Shown: positions 34,067 to 42,191 of the stretch, in pieces | How the letters are laid out: each line of letters opens with the position of its first letter | Position numbering within the stretch: the stretch's first letter is position 1 | From: Bacteroidetes bacterium UBA6161 | GTDB taxonomy: Bacteria > Bacteroidota > Bacteroidia > NS11-12g > UBA955 | Assembly: GCA_002422315.1 (NCBI GenBank) | Contig: DIUJ01000045.1 | Location: 1-64,000 of the forward strand | Reading direction: 5' to 3' | Length of the DNA: 64,000 nt | The notes under the pieces: model-generated | What the model was told of the DNA's origin: nothing | Database searches by the model: none | The model's input: only the letters and a program-made list of their open reading frames with translations | Translations under genes and position numbers: made by a program

Positions 34067-34085
34067 CAACTCAAATTAAACTTAT

Positions 34086-34295
34086 ATGGGACTATTATTT
34101 ATTGGTTCAATCGGACCTACTGAATGGATTCTTATTTTATTGGCAATTTTATTGTTGTTTGGAGGTAAAAAAATTCCTGAGTTAATGCGTGGTGTTGGCC
34201 AAGGCATTCGTGAATTTAACAATGCGAAAAACAATGTGAAAAAAGAAATTGAAGATGGGATGAAAGAAAATCCTGACAAGAAAGAAAACGCCTAA
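34086..34295 (+). CDS. tatA: Sec-independent translocase protein TatA/E
   Basis: 69 residues: a short N-terminal membrane helix (about 12-27), the FGGKKIPELMRGVGQGIREF hinge and amphipathic helix, then a charged tail. TatA oligomers form the pore of the twin-arginine pathway. No tatC lies in the window; Bacteroidota often carry tatC elsewhere. The SOD at 19921 is a plausible substrate. gatA begins 7 bp downstream, so the two are almost certainly cotranscribed. Confidence 0.94.
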   Translation: MGLLFIGSIGPTEWILILLAILLLFGGKKIPELMRGVGQGIREFNNAKNNVKKEIEDGMKENPDKKENA

Positions 34296-34302
34296 GAATT
34301 AC

Positions 34303-35721
34303 ATGACCGAAAAATTATCTGATATTCAATCTAAACTAAGACTGGGGGAAATTTCCTGCGTTTCTTTGGTAGAGTTTTACCTTCAAAATATTGAAAAAAA
34401 CAAGCATTTGAATGCATTTTTGGAAGTTTTTGAACTAGAAGCTAGAAACAAAGCGATAGAAGTAGATGCCAAAATTAAAAACAATACTGCGGGTAGACTC
34501 GCAGGCTTAGTTTTGGGGATAAAGGATAATTTGTGTTATACAGGGCATAAAGTCTCTGCGAGTTCTAAGATTTTGGAAGGCTATGAGGCTGTATACACTG
34601 CTACGGCGGTTCAAAGGCTTTTGGATGAGGATGCCATTATCATTGGGCGCTTAAATTGCGATGAGTTTGCAATGGGTGCTTCTAATGAAAACTCTGCGTA
34701 TGGCCCTGTACTCAATTTTCAGGACAATACAAGGGTTCCCGGGGGGTCTTCGGGTGGAAGTGCTGTGGCGGTTCAAGCCAATATGTGCCATGCAAGCCTA
34801 GGTTCCGACACGGGCGGTTCTATACGCCAACCTGCTTCCTTTTGCGGTCTGTGGGGATATAAACCAAGTTATGGTTGCATTTCTAGGCATGGCTTGCTTG
34901 CTTATGCTTCTTCCTTCGATCAAATTGGCCCTCTTACAAAATCAATCGAGGATTTGAATCTGATTATGGATGTTCTTTCTGGTCCAGACCAGTTTGATGC
35001 CACTGCTTTTCAAACTAAAATTGCCTTTGGAGAGCTACAATCTGTTCTTTCTCCTAAACGATTTGCAGTAATAAAAGAATGTATAGAAAACGAAGGAGTA
35101 GACCCCGAAATTAAGGCGCATACTATGCAAGCTATTGCTATGCTTCAAGAGCAAGGGCATACAGTAGAAATGGTGGATTTTCCATTGTTAGATGCTTTAG
35201 TGCCTGCATATTATGTTCTTACTACTGCCGAAGCAAGTTCTAATTTAGCCCGCTATTCTGGCTTGCTTTTTGGCTATAGAAGTCCCAATGCACAAGATTT
35301 AAATTCTACTTTTGTAAAATCCCGTTCCGAAGGTTTTGGGCCCGAAGTCAAAAGAAGGATTATGCTAGGTACTTTTGTGCTTTCCTCTAATCATTACGAT
35401 GCCTATTATACCAAAGCGCAAAAGGTTAGAAGATTAATTCAGCAAAAAACAGAAGAGATTTTTGCAACAGCCGATTTTATTTTATTGCCTACTACTTCTA
35501 CTCCTGCTTTTAAACTTGGCGAAAAAGCAAATAACCCTATAGCAATGTACTTGGCAGATTTGTTTACAGTACATGCAAACCTTGCAGGCAATCCTGCCGT
35601 CTCAATCCCTACAGGCACACATTCCAACCACATGCCGTACGGATTACAGCTAATGGCTCCTATGAAAAAAGACAAAGAGCTTTTGGATATTGCCGCTTAT
35701 TTATACCACTTAAAACCATAG
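34303..35721 (+). CDS. gatA: Asp-tRNA(Asn)/Glu-tRNA(Gln) amidotransferase subunit A
   Basis: 472 residues of the amidase-signature family. The Ser-cisSer-Lys triad is intact: Lys74 (GIKDN), Ser149 (PGGSSGGSA) and Ser173 (DTGGSIRQP). The substrate-region VPTST equivalent reads LLPTTSTPAF. GatA releases ammonia from glutamine and passes it to GatB, which amidates misacylated tRNA. gatB and gatC are not in the window. The gene is cotranscribed with tatA upstream (7 bp) and a GSCFA gene downstream (4 bp). Confidence 0.94.
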   Translation: MTEKLSDIQSKLRLGEISCVSLVEFYLQNIEKNKHLNAFLEVFELEARNKAIEVDAKIKNNTAGRLAGLVLGIKDNLCYTGHKVSASSKILEGYEAVYTATAVQRLLDEDAIIIGRLNCDEFAMGASNENSAYGPVLNFQDNTRVPGGSSGGSAVAVQANMCHASLGSDTGGSIRQPASFCGLWGYKPSYGCISRHGLLAYASSFDQIGPLTKSIEDLNLIMDVLSGPDQFDATAFQTKIAFGELQSVLSPKRFAVIKECIENEGVDPEIKAHTMQAIAMLQEQGHTVEMVDFPLLDALVPAYYVLTTAEASSNLARYSGLLFGYRSPNAQDLNSTFVKSRSEGFGPEVKRRIMLGTFVLSSNHYDAYYTKAQKVRRLIQQKTEEIFATADFILLPTTSTPAFKLGEKANNPIAMYLADLFTVHANLAGNPAVSIPTGTHSNHMPYGLQLMAPMKKDKELLDIAAYLYHLKP

Positions 35722-35725
35722 CGCT

Positions 35726-36664
35726 ATGCAGTGGTATTTGCCATACGACTGGAAATATTCCTCTAAGTTGCTTCATTTCAATAATTCATGTTTTTTTAGT
35801 GGATCTTGTTTTGCACAAAATATAGCTGCAAGAATGGAAGCCGATAGATTTTCGGTATTTTCAAACCCCTATGGTATTTTGTATAATCCTATTTCTATTG
35901 CAGAATCTTTCCAGTTTATTTTAGATATAAAAAAATATAAAGAAGAATATATATTTAATTATCAGAATTTATATTTTAGTCAAAAACACCATTCTTCAAC
36001 CTTTGGCAACTCGCCAAAAGAATTGCTACAAAAAATAGACGAACAAAACCAGCAAGCTGCTAAGGCATTGCAAGCTTCCTCTTTTGTGTTTGTAACCCTA
36101 GGCAGCGCAAAAGTATTTACCCATAAAGAAAGCGGTAATTTGGTTGCAAACTGCCATAAACTACCTTCTGTTTTGTTTCATACAAATTACCTTAGCGTAG
36201 AAGAAATTATAAGTGCTTGGGAGCCAATACTAAAGCAAATGCCCGAAAAGCAATTTGTTTTTAGCTTGAGCCCTGTAAGGTATGTTCGCGAAGGCTTACA
36301 ACAAAGCAATTACGGCAAAGCTATCCTGCGTATAGCCATAGAGACCCTTTGTACCCGGTACTCTAATGTAGAGTATTTTCCAGCATACGAGCTAGTGATA
36401 GACGTGCTTAGGGAATACCGTTTCTACAAAGAAGACTTAGTACACCCCAACGATACTGCTATAGACTATGTATATGGTTTTTTATCAGAAAAAATACTTA
36501 CTGCCGAAGCCAAAGTATTTAAAAAAGAAGCACAAGCATTAAGAAGGATGATGGAACACAAAGTAATGCAAGAAAATAGTCCAGAGGCAGCGCTGTTTGA
36601 ACAGAAAAAACTTCAAAGTCTTCAAGAATTTGAGGGGAAATGGGGTGCTGCTAATGTGAAATAA
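35726..36664 (+). CDS. GSCFA-domain protein
   Basis: 312 residues of a Bacteroidota-typical family named for its motif, here SGSCFAQNIAARMEADRF near residues 25-42. Other conserved segments are FVFVTLGSAKVF and FSLSPVRYVREGLQQSNYGK, with EDLVHPNDTAIDYVY nearer the end. The fold is related to SGNH/GDSL hydrolases: the GSC position matches the nucleophile block and DLVHPN resembles the final DxxH block. No enzyme activity is established for the family. It lacks a signal peptide. It is the third gene of the tatA-gatA unit. Confidence 0.9.
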   Translation: MQWYLPYDWKYSSKLLHFNNSCFFSGSCFAQNIAARMEADRFSVFSNPYGILYNPISIAESFQFILDIKKYKEEYIFNYQNLYFSQKHHSSTFGNSPKELLQKIDEQNQQAAKALQASSFVFVTLGSAKVFTHKESGNLVANCHKLPSVLFHTNYLSVEEIISAWEPILKQMPEKQFVFSLSPVRYVREGLQQSNYGKAILRIAIETLCTRYSNVEYFPAYELVIDVLREYRFYKEDLVHPNDTAIDYVYGFLSEKILTAEAKVFKKEAQALRRMMEHKVMQENSPEAALFEQKKLQSLQEFEGKWGAANVK

Positions 36665-36715
36665 ATTACGGAATAGTCCTTAAAGATTTCTAAAATCTGT
36701 AAAGTCTATGCAGGT

Positions 36716-37033
36716 TTAATTTTGCTCCTTTTTATCCATTAAATCTACTAAACGAGTAAGGAGGCTTATTAACTCTTGTGGAAAATGATGGTGAACTATA
36801 ATACCCGAGCCAGTACACTCTTTAAATTCAATACTGATAGGATAATCAATTAGCTCAGTTGGTGGTATTTCAAGTAATTTTGAGAATTTTAATAATTCTT
36901 CAAAATTTGGTTTTCGTTTTCCAGACTCAATATTGCTTATGATAATTTGCGACAAACCTAAAACTTTTCCAACATATTGTTGTGAATAGCCTTTTTTAGT
37001 TCTTTCTATTCGAAGTTTTTCCCCGATGTGCAT
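36716..37033 (-). CDS. XRE-family transcriptional regulator
   Basis: 105 residues with a lambda-repressor-like helix-turn-helix at about 6-60 (YSQQYVGKVLGLSQIIISNI covers the two DNA-contacting helices). A 45-residue C-terminal tail of unknown role includes a GSGIIVHHHFP segment with three consecutive His. It is transcribed away from the thiol-protein cassette starting at 37125, and the 91-bp space between them probably holds operators for both. Its own -7 box TAACTTTG (37045-37038) would start transcription one base before the ATG, giving a leaderless message. It may regulate the divergent cassette. Confidence 0.88.
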   Translation of the reverse strand: MHIGEKLRIERTKKGYSQQYVGKVLGLSQIIISNIESGKRKPNFEELLKFSKLLEIPPTELIDYPISIEFKECTGSGIIVHHHFPQELISLLTRLVDLMDKKEQN

Positions 37034-37037
37034 TTTG

Positions 37038-37045
37038 CAAAGTTA
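37038..37045 (-). promoter_or_regulatory. Predicted -7 box of the XRE regulator
   Basis: TAACTTTG on the minus strand. The expected transcription start is at about 37034, directly before the ATG at 37033. Confidence 0.5.
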
Positions 37046-37087
37046 ATAAAAGTAAAACAAACACTATAACTAATAAATTATCACAAA

Positions 37088-37136
37088 ATGTTATATTTTA
37101 AAGCTTGTAAGAGTAGGTACTAGTATGTTATATTTG
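37088..37136 (+). promoter_or_regulatory. Direct repeats with promoter-like boxes before the cysteine-rich gene
   Basis: ATGTTATATTT occurs twice, at 37088-37098 and 37125-37135. The first copy contains TATATTTT (a one-mismatch -7 box) and would give a 22-nt leader to the ATG at 37125. The second contains a perfect TATATTTG at 37129-37136 with TTG at 37105-37107, but a start from it would fall inside the called gene. Either the second is not used or translation starts elsewhere. The repeats could also be operator half-sites. Confidence 0.4.
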
Positions 37137-37418
37137 TTTTTTAAAACAATAGCTATTAATAAAAGAAAAGTAATTGCAAAACTAGCAGTAGTACTTATTG
37201 CGGGTTTGCTTAGTGTAAGCTTGGCTTATGCATCAGTTTCAGTAGGGGGAGATGGCACAGCTTCGGGTTCTGTAGGTTCCTGTGGCGGTGGCACAATTCT
37301 TAGATGGGATGAGTGTACATTATCCAACGGCCCTAATGCTTTTGGATGTACCCCTCATGGAAAAGGACCAGAGTGTGTGGAATATCAAGAGTGTGTTCAG
37401 GTTTACTTCCCTCTATGA
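37125..37418 (+). CDS. Small exported protein with five cysteines
   Basis: 97 residues. A basic start (NKRKV) and a hydrophobic segment to Ala36 (LAYA) form a signal peptide. The mature 61 residues are Gly/Ser-rich, then carry Cys53, Cys64, Cys75, Cys84 and Cys90, with no recognised domain. The odd number leaves one thiol free, or paired to a partner. The genes downstream encode several CxxC proteins and a DUF4221 lipoprotein. In Bacteroides, comparable small exported proteins (NVEALA type) lie beside DUF4221 and thioredoxin-like genes; the NVEALA motif itself is missing here. The stop overlaps the next start (ATGA), so translation is coupled. The start codon is uncertain. Confidence 0.68.
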   Translation: MLYLFFKTIAINKRKVIAKLAVVLIAGLLSVSLAYASVSVGGDGTASGSVGSCGGGTILRWDECTLSNGPNAFGCTPHGKGPECVEYQECVQVYFPL

Positions 37419-38590
37419 AAAACAACACTTTTTTATTTTTAGTAATTTGGCACCTGCTTAGCGTAGGTGCCTGTACTAAAAAACTTCAAAAGACAGTAGA
37501 TTTGCCTCCCATTAATAAATCTACGTATAATATTTCGAAGGTACAGTTTATTAAAGATACCATACCTGCCTTTTTTAAAAATATTAATGATATTTACTTT
37601 AATATTCAAAATAAAGAGAATATAAATTATCTCTTTTCTGTAAATATGGGCCTAGGTTATAAGATTAAAAATACCGAAACAGATTCTTTTAAATTCAACA
37701 GTTTTATCCATACAAGTGGTACTTTTGCAAGTAATATAATCAAATCTAACTTGATAGAAGATAGTTTGGTTTATTTTATTGAAAATGACAAGGTTTGGCG
37801 TTTTAATATTTTAACTAACAAATATACCCATATAGAAAATTTATCAGCAGGGTTAAAAAGTAATTCGGGTACAGTTTTCTTTCCTAATGCAGGTATTAAT
37901 TTGAGTAATTGTATCACATATCATAACCAAACCAAAACACTCTATTTTCCGGTATATACCAATCAAAAGAGAAGCAAAGAATTATTTATAGGGTATTATA
38001 ATTTAGCAAGCAATAAAAAAGGTGTATTAGATATTGTAATGCCTGCAATTGAAAACAATAGTACTTATAGAACTTTACAAGATAATATGGTGTTTACTAT
38101 GTTAAATGATACCTTGGTAGTAGGATTCGGGTTTAGTGATTTGGGATTAAAGATAGATTTAACAACAAACAAAGTAGAAGAGTTTTATTTTGGTGGAGAA
38201 ACGGCTCTTAAATCCTTCGTTGTTTATAACAAAGAAAATACGCCTGATCCTAAAACTCGAGTAAGTAAAACTATGATGTATGCTACATATTACAAAAATC
38301 TTTGTTTTAATTATTCTAAGGAGCATTATTACAGAATATTATACATGCCATTGGAAGAGGACAACATTAATGGATTTAAGAACACATTTGATGATAAGCA
38401 ACTTAGCTTAGTTGTGTTTGACAAAAACTTAAGATTAATAAGAAATATAAAGCTGCCAGAGGATTTTAACTACCTAGGATATTATATTTTTCCAACAGAT
38501 AATGGTGTTATTTTAATAAATGCCGGTAATTCACAAACCAGAGAAAGTTTAGAAGGCAGTCTTATAAAACATACAATAAATTATGATTAA
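37415..38590 (+). CDS. DUF4221-like lipoprotein
   Basis: 391 residues from the ATG at 37415, which overlaps the preceding stop. A longer frame from 37346 is rejected because it would hide the signal. The lipobox is SVGAC (Cys20). The body is a probable beta-propeller of repeated 45-60-residue strand units, with the DUF4221-like closing pattern HYYRILYMPLEED, then LSLVVFDKNLRLIRNIKLP and a final YIFPTDNGVILIN. DUF4221 has no known function. The lipid anchor places it in the outer or inner membrane, facing the periplasm or surface. The next gene overlaps its end by 8 bp. Confidence 0.8.
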   Translation: MKNNTFLFLVIWHLLSVGACTKKLQKTVDLPPINKSTYNISKVQFIKDTIPAFFKNINDIYFNIQNKENINYLFSVNMGLGYKIKNTETDSFKFNSFIHTSGTFASNIIKSNLIEDSLVYFIENDKVWRFNILTNKYTHIENLSAGLKSNSGTVFFPNAGINLSNCITYHNQTKTLYFPVYTNQKRSKELFIGYYNLASNKKGVLDIVMPAIENNSTYRTLQDNMVFTMLNDTLVVGFGFSDLGLKIDLTTNKVEEFYFGGETALKSFVVYNKENTPDPKTRVSKTMMYATYYKNLCFNYSKEHYYRILYMPLEEDNINGFKNTFDDKQLSLVVFDKNLRLIRNIKLPEDFNYLGYYIFPTDNGVILINAGNSQTRESLEGSLIKHTINYD

Positions 38591-39011
38591 AATATTCTTA
38601 CTAGCTACAGCTCTTGTTATGTGGAACCCTAATAATAAAGGGTTTAAAAATATTAATAACTTAATATTCCAAGAGTCTGGACAAATGTTGCAAAATGGAA
38701 ACATAATTCTCCTAAATAACAGTACTTGTAGTGGACTATGCGATGAAGTTTTAATAAACTACTTAAAGAAAAATATACCTGAAAAAAGAAAAGATTCTAT
38801 AGCTTTTGTGTATACCCTTAAAGATACTGCTTTAATTAATTTACTTGAAACATATTCTAGGTCTATGCTTATTCTAAGCAATTCTACTAAGCTTAATAAA
38901 TTAGGGATGTATAATTCATTTGATCATGTTTTAATTAAAATCAAAAATTATGAGATTCAATCTGAAAAAATTATTCATAAAGGCACTCTTTTTAAAAAGC
39001 GTGATTTTTAG
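38583..39011 (+). CDS. Short exported thiol-motif protein (CxxxC)
   Basis: 142 residues. The N-terminus is a weak signal or anchor (IKIFLLATALVMW). After a strand (NIILLNN) comes STCSGLC with Cys49 and Cys53, then a helix, matching the strand-CxxC-helix start of a thioredoxin fold but with three residues between the cysteines instead of two. Later strands (SIAFVYTL, SMLILSN) fit the same fold. It could be redox-active or bind metal. It overlaps the gene before by 8 bp and the gene after by 62 bp, so the cassette is translated as one unit. Confidence 0.65.
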   Translation: MIKIFLLATALVMWNPNNKGFKNINNLIFQESGQMLQNGNIILLNNSTCSGLCDEVLINYLKKNIPEKRKDSIAFVYTLKDTALINLLETYSRSMLILSNSTKLNKLGMYNSFDHVLIKIKNYEIQSEKIIHKGTLFKKRDF

Positions 39012-39378
39012 TTTTTGGGGTTGTTCCAACGACATAGATAATAACATTAGTGAAGAGTTTTCCTATAATTATAAGTATTTAAAGGACTCTATATCGAATT
39101 ATATGTCATTTGACCATATACTTGTAATAGGTAGCACGGCTTGTAACGATTGCATTGAAAGTAATTTAAAACTAATAAAAAAGTTAGAGACTAAAAATTC
39201 ATTAGTTATTGTATCTAAAAATTCTAGGCAATTTTACAAGTCTATAAAAATGAAATATAGAGTGGAAAAAGAGAATACATTGTCCAAATATAACTTCCAT
39301 GATGGTGTAAATATCTTATTTCTAAATAAGGATAAGAACATTATATGTAAGTCTCATCCAAAGTTGTCTGATTTATAA
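38950..39378 (+). CDS. Short thioredoxin-like lipoprotein (CxxC)
   Basis: 142 residues with a lipoprotein signal (SFWGC, Cys25) and, after the strand HILVIGS, TACNDC with Cys65 and Cys68, then a long helix. This is the core start of a thioredoxin fold. A closing strand NILFLNKDKNIICK lies near the end, but the usual cis-proline is not evident. The 62-bp overlap with the previous gene is long; no later start would preserve the signal. It is probably an envelope thiol oxidoreductase or thiol carrier acting with the neighbouring propeller proteins. Confidence 0.68.
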   Translation: MRFNLKKLFIKALFLKSVIFSFWGCSNDIDNNISEEFSYNYKYLKDSISNYMSFDHILVIGSTACNDCIESNLKLIKKLETKNSLVIVSKNSRQFYKSIKMKYRVEKENTLSKYNFHDGVNILFLNKDKNIICKSHPKLSDL

Positions 39379-39394
39379 ATATACATTTGAAATA

Positions 39395-40111
39395 ATGGAC
39401 GTTTATTTAGGAGTAAATCTGATAGCAATATTAGTTTATGTATTATTTTCGTATTTTCTTACTCAGAAACTTTTTATAAATAAACTTGACTTTTATTTTT
39501 TCATTTCACTGAACTTTATTTTTGGATTTATTGGTTCAAAGATATTTTATTTATTTGAGGCTGATACTTTTGAATTAACATACTTGCGACTATTAAATGG
39601 ATATGTTTTGTTTGGCGGAATTATTTCTATGTACATAACAACATTTATTTATTCTAAAGTTAATAAGTTTAATTTTTTTAAACTATTTGACCTTCTTTCA
39701 ATTGCTAATTGTATATCTTTTGCTATTGGAAAATTGAGTTGCTTTTATACAGGTTGTTGTTATGGTCAACTTACAAATAGTACATTGTTTTATACAGAAC
39801 CAACATACGTATGCCACTATTTTGGAATAGATGATGCTAAGTTAATTCCAATACAACTTTATGACTCTGTTTTTCTATTTCTCCTTTTCCTTTTCCTTAT
39901 TAAAAAATTATTTAGCCCGCATAAACCGGGATTAATATTCTTATATTTTGGTTTTTCTTATTCAATTTATCGATTTATTTCAGAGATTTATAGGGGGGAT
40001 TTAGAGAGAGGAATTATTCCATATAGCTCTTTCTCTTTTAGTCAGATTTACTCCTTCTTATTCTTTCTCTCAATCTTATCCATTGCTATATACAGGCATA
40101 AGCGGCCTTGA
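39395..40111 (+). CDS. Divergent Lgt-like membrane protein
   Basis: 238 residues with about seven transmembrane helices, homologous to prolipoprotein diacylglyceryl transferase (Lgt). Shared landmarks are GKLSCFYTGCCYG at 112-124 (the GRxGNF-type loop), PIQLYDS at 152-158 and YRFISEIYRGD at 192-202. The conserved His before the GG pair in E. coli Lgt is replaced by Phe73 in VLFGGII, and the following loop starts Gly-Lys instead of Gly-Arg. It therefore may not lipidate prolipoproteins; a dedicated or altered acyl transfer on cassette products is possible. It lies inside a cassette with at least two lipoproteins. Confidence 0.8.
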   Translation: MDVYLGVNLIAILVYVLFSYFLTQKLFINKLDFYFFISLNFIFGFIGSKIFYLFEADTFELTYLRLLNGYVLFGGIISMYITTFIYSKVNKFNFFKLFDLLSIANCISFAIGKLSCFYTGCCYGQLTNSTLFYTEPTYVCHYFGIDDAKLIPIQLYDSVFLFLLFLFLIKKLFSPHKPGLIFLYFGFSYSIYRFISEIYRGDLERGIIPYSSFSFSQIYSFLFFLSILSIAIYRHKRP

Positions 40112-40163
40112 GTTACTAATAATTCTAAACCAATTCCCTTACATTTGCATAAAGTATTTAACT

Positions 40164-41357
40164 ATGTTATTTAGAAATTTAAAGTGGGTTTTATTGCTTC
40201 TGTGTATTGCATGTCTGAATAGTATTCATGCCTCTCATGATAGTATAAAACCATTAAACCATTATATAAGCTCTGCTTATAAAACTAAATTGAAAAAGGC
40301 ACCAGAATGTTATCAATACAAAACTGAAACAAAAGAGTTTGTATATGCTATTAAAAACAAGCTATTTATAACAAGTGAAAGTAGCACCAAGTCTTATAAT
40401 TTAGTTTTTAATATAAAAATTTCATCCGATAGCGCATACAACTTATTTCATGATGACAAATTTTTAGTATTAATTTTCCCAAATAGCATTGTTTTATTGG
40501 AGAATAAAAAGGATAAAAATTTCATTCAAATTAATCAAAAAGAAATAAATCCAAGCCTTGAAATTGCCAAAATCACAATTATAAATAATGAATTAATTTT
40601 CGTTTCAGCAGGAGTACTTCCTGAAACCTATATTAATCAAAATGCAATTTTTATTCAGAAATTTTCTTTGCCTCAATTAGTTGAATTTGATTCTGTAAAG
40701 TTAAAGTCCACTTTCTTTGAAAACTATCTATTTTATAATAACAAAAATACATTATTTATAGATTCGTCTTTTTTGATTTGGCCTGAAAACAACAAAAATA
40801 CACTTAATTACTTTAACTTGAATACTAGCGAGTTAACCAAGTATTCTTTTGATTTTCCAGACGTGTATAAAAAAGAGTTAAGTTTTTATTCTGAAGAGGC
40901 AATAAATAAAATTGAAAAAAGCAGAACTAGGTCCATGCTAATTGCATCTATTCAATCTGTAATGGAAAATTCTATAGAAACTTCTTTTGTTTACAACAAT
41001 ATTTTTATCCATAAAGATACCGTTTTTCTGTTTTTAACTAAAACGCAAACTGGTGACTTTTACAGTATTAAACTTGTAATTGATAAAGTAGCTCAAAATG
41101 CAAATTTAGTCGAATGTAAAACAATTTATTCTGAGTCTAAGCAATATCATTTGCTAAATTCTAAACTACCTATTTCAAGGTTTTTTATCTGGCTTTTTGT
41201 TTCAAAACATGCATCCATACCTTTAGAATATTCACATAATTCAATAACAGCACTTATTAAATACCCAAGTTCTCGCATAAATCTAAACTTAAGTTTTAAT
41301 AAAATGTATTCCTCAAAAAAATCAAATCTATGGATTTTAAAAAGCCAATCATTCTGA
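40164..41357 (+). CDS. Exported protein of unknown function, probable propeller
   Basis: 397 residues from the ATG at 40164, chosen because it starts a signal peptide (LKWVLLLLCIACLNSIHA); an earlier in-frame start at 40083 would overlap the previous gene. No family is recognised. Strand-rich segments (LVFNIKIS, KFLVLIFPNSIVLLENKK) and length match the DUF4221-like gene at 37415, so it is probably a diverged propeller. Cysteines in the mature protein are few (near 35 and 315). The 3' end overlaps the next thiol protein by 28 bp. Confidence 0.68.
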   Translation: MLFRNLKWVLLLLCIACLNSIHASHDSIKPLNHYISSAYKTKLKKAPECYQYKTETKEFVYAIKNKLFITSESSTKSYNLVFNIKISSDSAYNLFHDDKFLVLIFPNSIVLLENKKDKNFIQINQKEINPSLEIAKITIINNELIFVSAGVLPETYINQNAIFIQKFSLPQLVEFDSVKLKSTFFENYLFYNNKNTLFIDSSFLIWPENNKNTLNYFNLNTSELTKYSFDFPDVYKKELSFYSEEAINKIEKSRTRSMLIASIQSVMENSIETSFVYNNIFIHKDTVFLFLTKTQTGDFYSIKLVIDKVAQNANLVECKTIYSESKQYHLLNSKLPISRFFIWLFVSKHASIPLEYSHNSITALIKYPSSRINLNLSFNKMYSSKKSNLWILKSQSF

Positions 41358-41758
41358 TTTTTTGTTTACTTGCAATTACCGTTTCTGGTATAAACAAAAA
41401 GAAGACCCCTTTTATATTCATTGTAATAGAAAGACTTAGTTGTAGTAGTTGTAACCATCAATTAAACAACTATATACTTTCCAACAGTTTAAAAAAGAAT
41501 ACGAGGATATTGCTTAAAGACAGTGGTTTATTCCTTAATTCTAATATTTATTATCCTAAAATCAAACAATCCTATGACTCTTTAATCTTTAAAAAGTTAA
41601 ATCCTTTAATGCCTCCAAAATATAGTATGAGATATCCATTTATATACTTGCACAATAACACAATGGAGGAAATTGTTAGTTTTGATTCTTTGTTTATTAA
41701 TGGTGTCTTGAATCAAGATTTATTAAATAAAAAGTTAGGCCAATATATTTCACAATAA
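41330..41758 (+). CDS. Short exported thioredoxin-like protein (CxxC)
   Basis: 142 residues, the third protein of this length in the cassette. A signal peptide or anchor (PIILIFCLLAITVSG) is followed by the strand FIFIVIERL and SCSSC with Cys38 and Cys41, then a helix: again the thioredoxin-fold start. A closing segment YPFIYLHNN and a MEEIVSFDSLFING strand/helix end the domain. No lipobox. It is probably exported and redox-active with the neighbouring proteins. Its start lies inside the previous gene. Confidence 0.65.
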   Translation: MDFKKPIILIFCLLAITVSGINKKKTPFIFIVIERLSCSSCNHQLNNYILSNSLKKNTRILLKDSGLFLNSNIYYPKIKQSYDSLIFKKLNPLMPPKYSMRYPFIYLHNNTMEEIVSFDSLFINGVLNQDLLNKKLGQYISQ

Positions 41759-41780
41759 AGTTTCAAAATAATATTTTTCC

Positions 41781-41788
41781 TAAATTTG
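41781..41788 (+). promoter_or_regulatory. Internal promoter of the cassette (TAAATTTG)
   Basis: A perfect TAnnTTTG box 14 bp before the ATG at 41803, suggesting that the last two cassette genes can be transcribed separately. Confidence 0.6.
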
Positions 41789-41802
41789 TAAAAACAATAA
41801 CT

Positions 41803-42189
41803 ATGAAAACAAAATTTAAAATCGAAAATCTACTTTTGATCGCAGCTATTCTACTTTATTTTGCTTTTAAGGCAATAGGTGCTGGCATGATATTTTTTAC
41901 AATATATGTAGCCTTGCTTGGGGTATATTTTTTCCCAATCAAATTGTTTATAGAAAGGCAAGAATTAACCATGTCCAAAGTTTTATCTTATTTAACAATT
42001 GGGCTTACCCTAAATATGTCTGTGGTTATGTTGTATTCAGATAAAGCTATGTCATTATCCATTATTTCCTTAATTGCTTTACTTTCTTGCTTGGTATTTA
42101 TGGTTTATTTTCTTTTTAAGAAAAATTATTCCTTTGCTGCTAGCATGATACTTGCAAATACCATTTTAGGTTTTATGACAGGGATATAA
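41803..42189 (+). CDS. Small four-helix membrane protein
   Basis: 128 residues, nearly all hydrophobic, with four predicted transmembrane helices (about 9-24, 27-44, 59-76 and 84-105, with a further C-terminal hydrophobic stretch). A single Cys (near 97) rules out a DoxX/MauE- or DsbB-type pair of active cysteines. The family is not recognised. It starts the second transcription unit of the cassette and lies 2 bp before the large propeller-thioredoxin gene. Confidence 0.6.
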   Translation: MKTKFKIENLLLIAAILLYFAFKAIGAGMIFFTIYVALLGVYFFPIKLFIERQELTMSKVLSYLTIGLTLNMSVVMLYSDKAMSLSIISLIALLSCLVFMVYFLFKKNYSFAASMILANTILGFMTGI

Positions 42190-42191
42190 TT

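Noticed and set aside
37346..37414. Upstream extension of the DUF4221-like gene
   Set aside because: It would overlap the cysteine-rich gene in another frame and bury the lipoprotein signal. The ATG at 37415 fits better.
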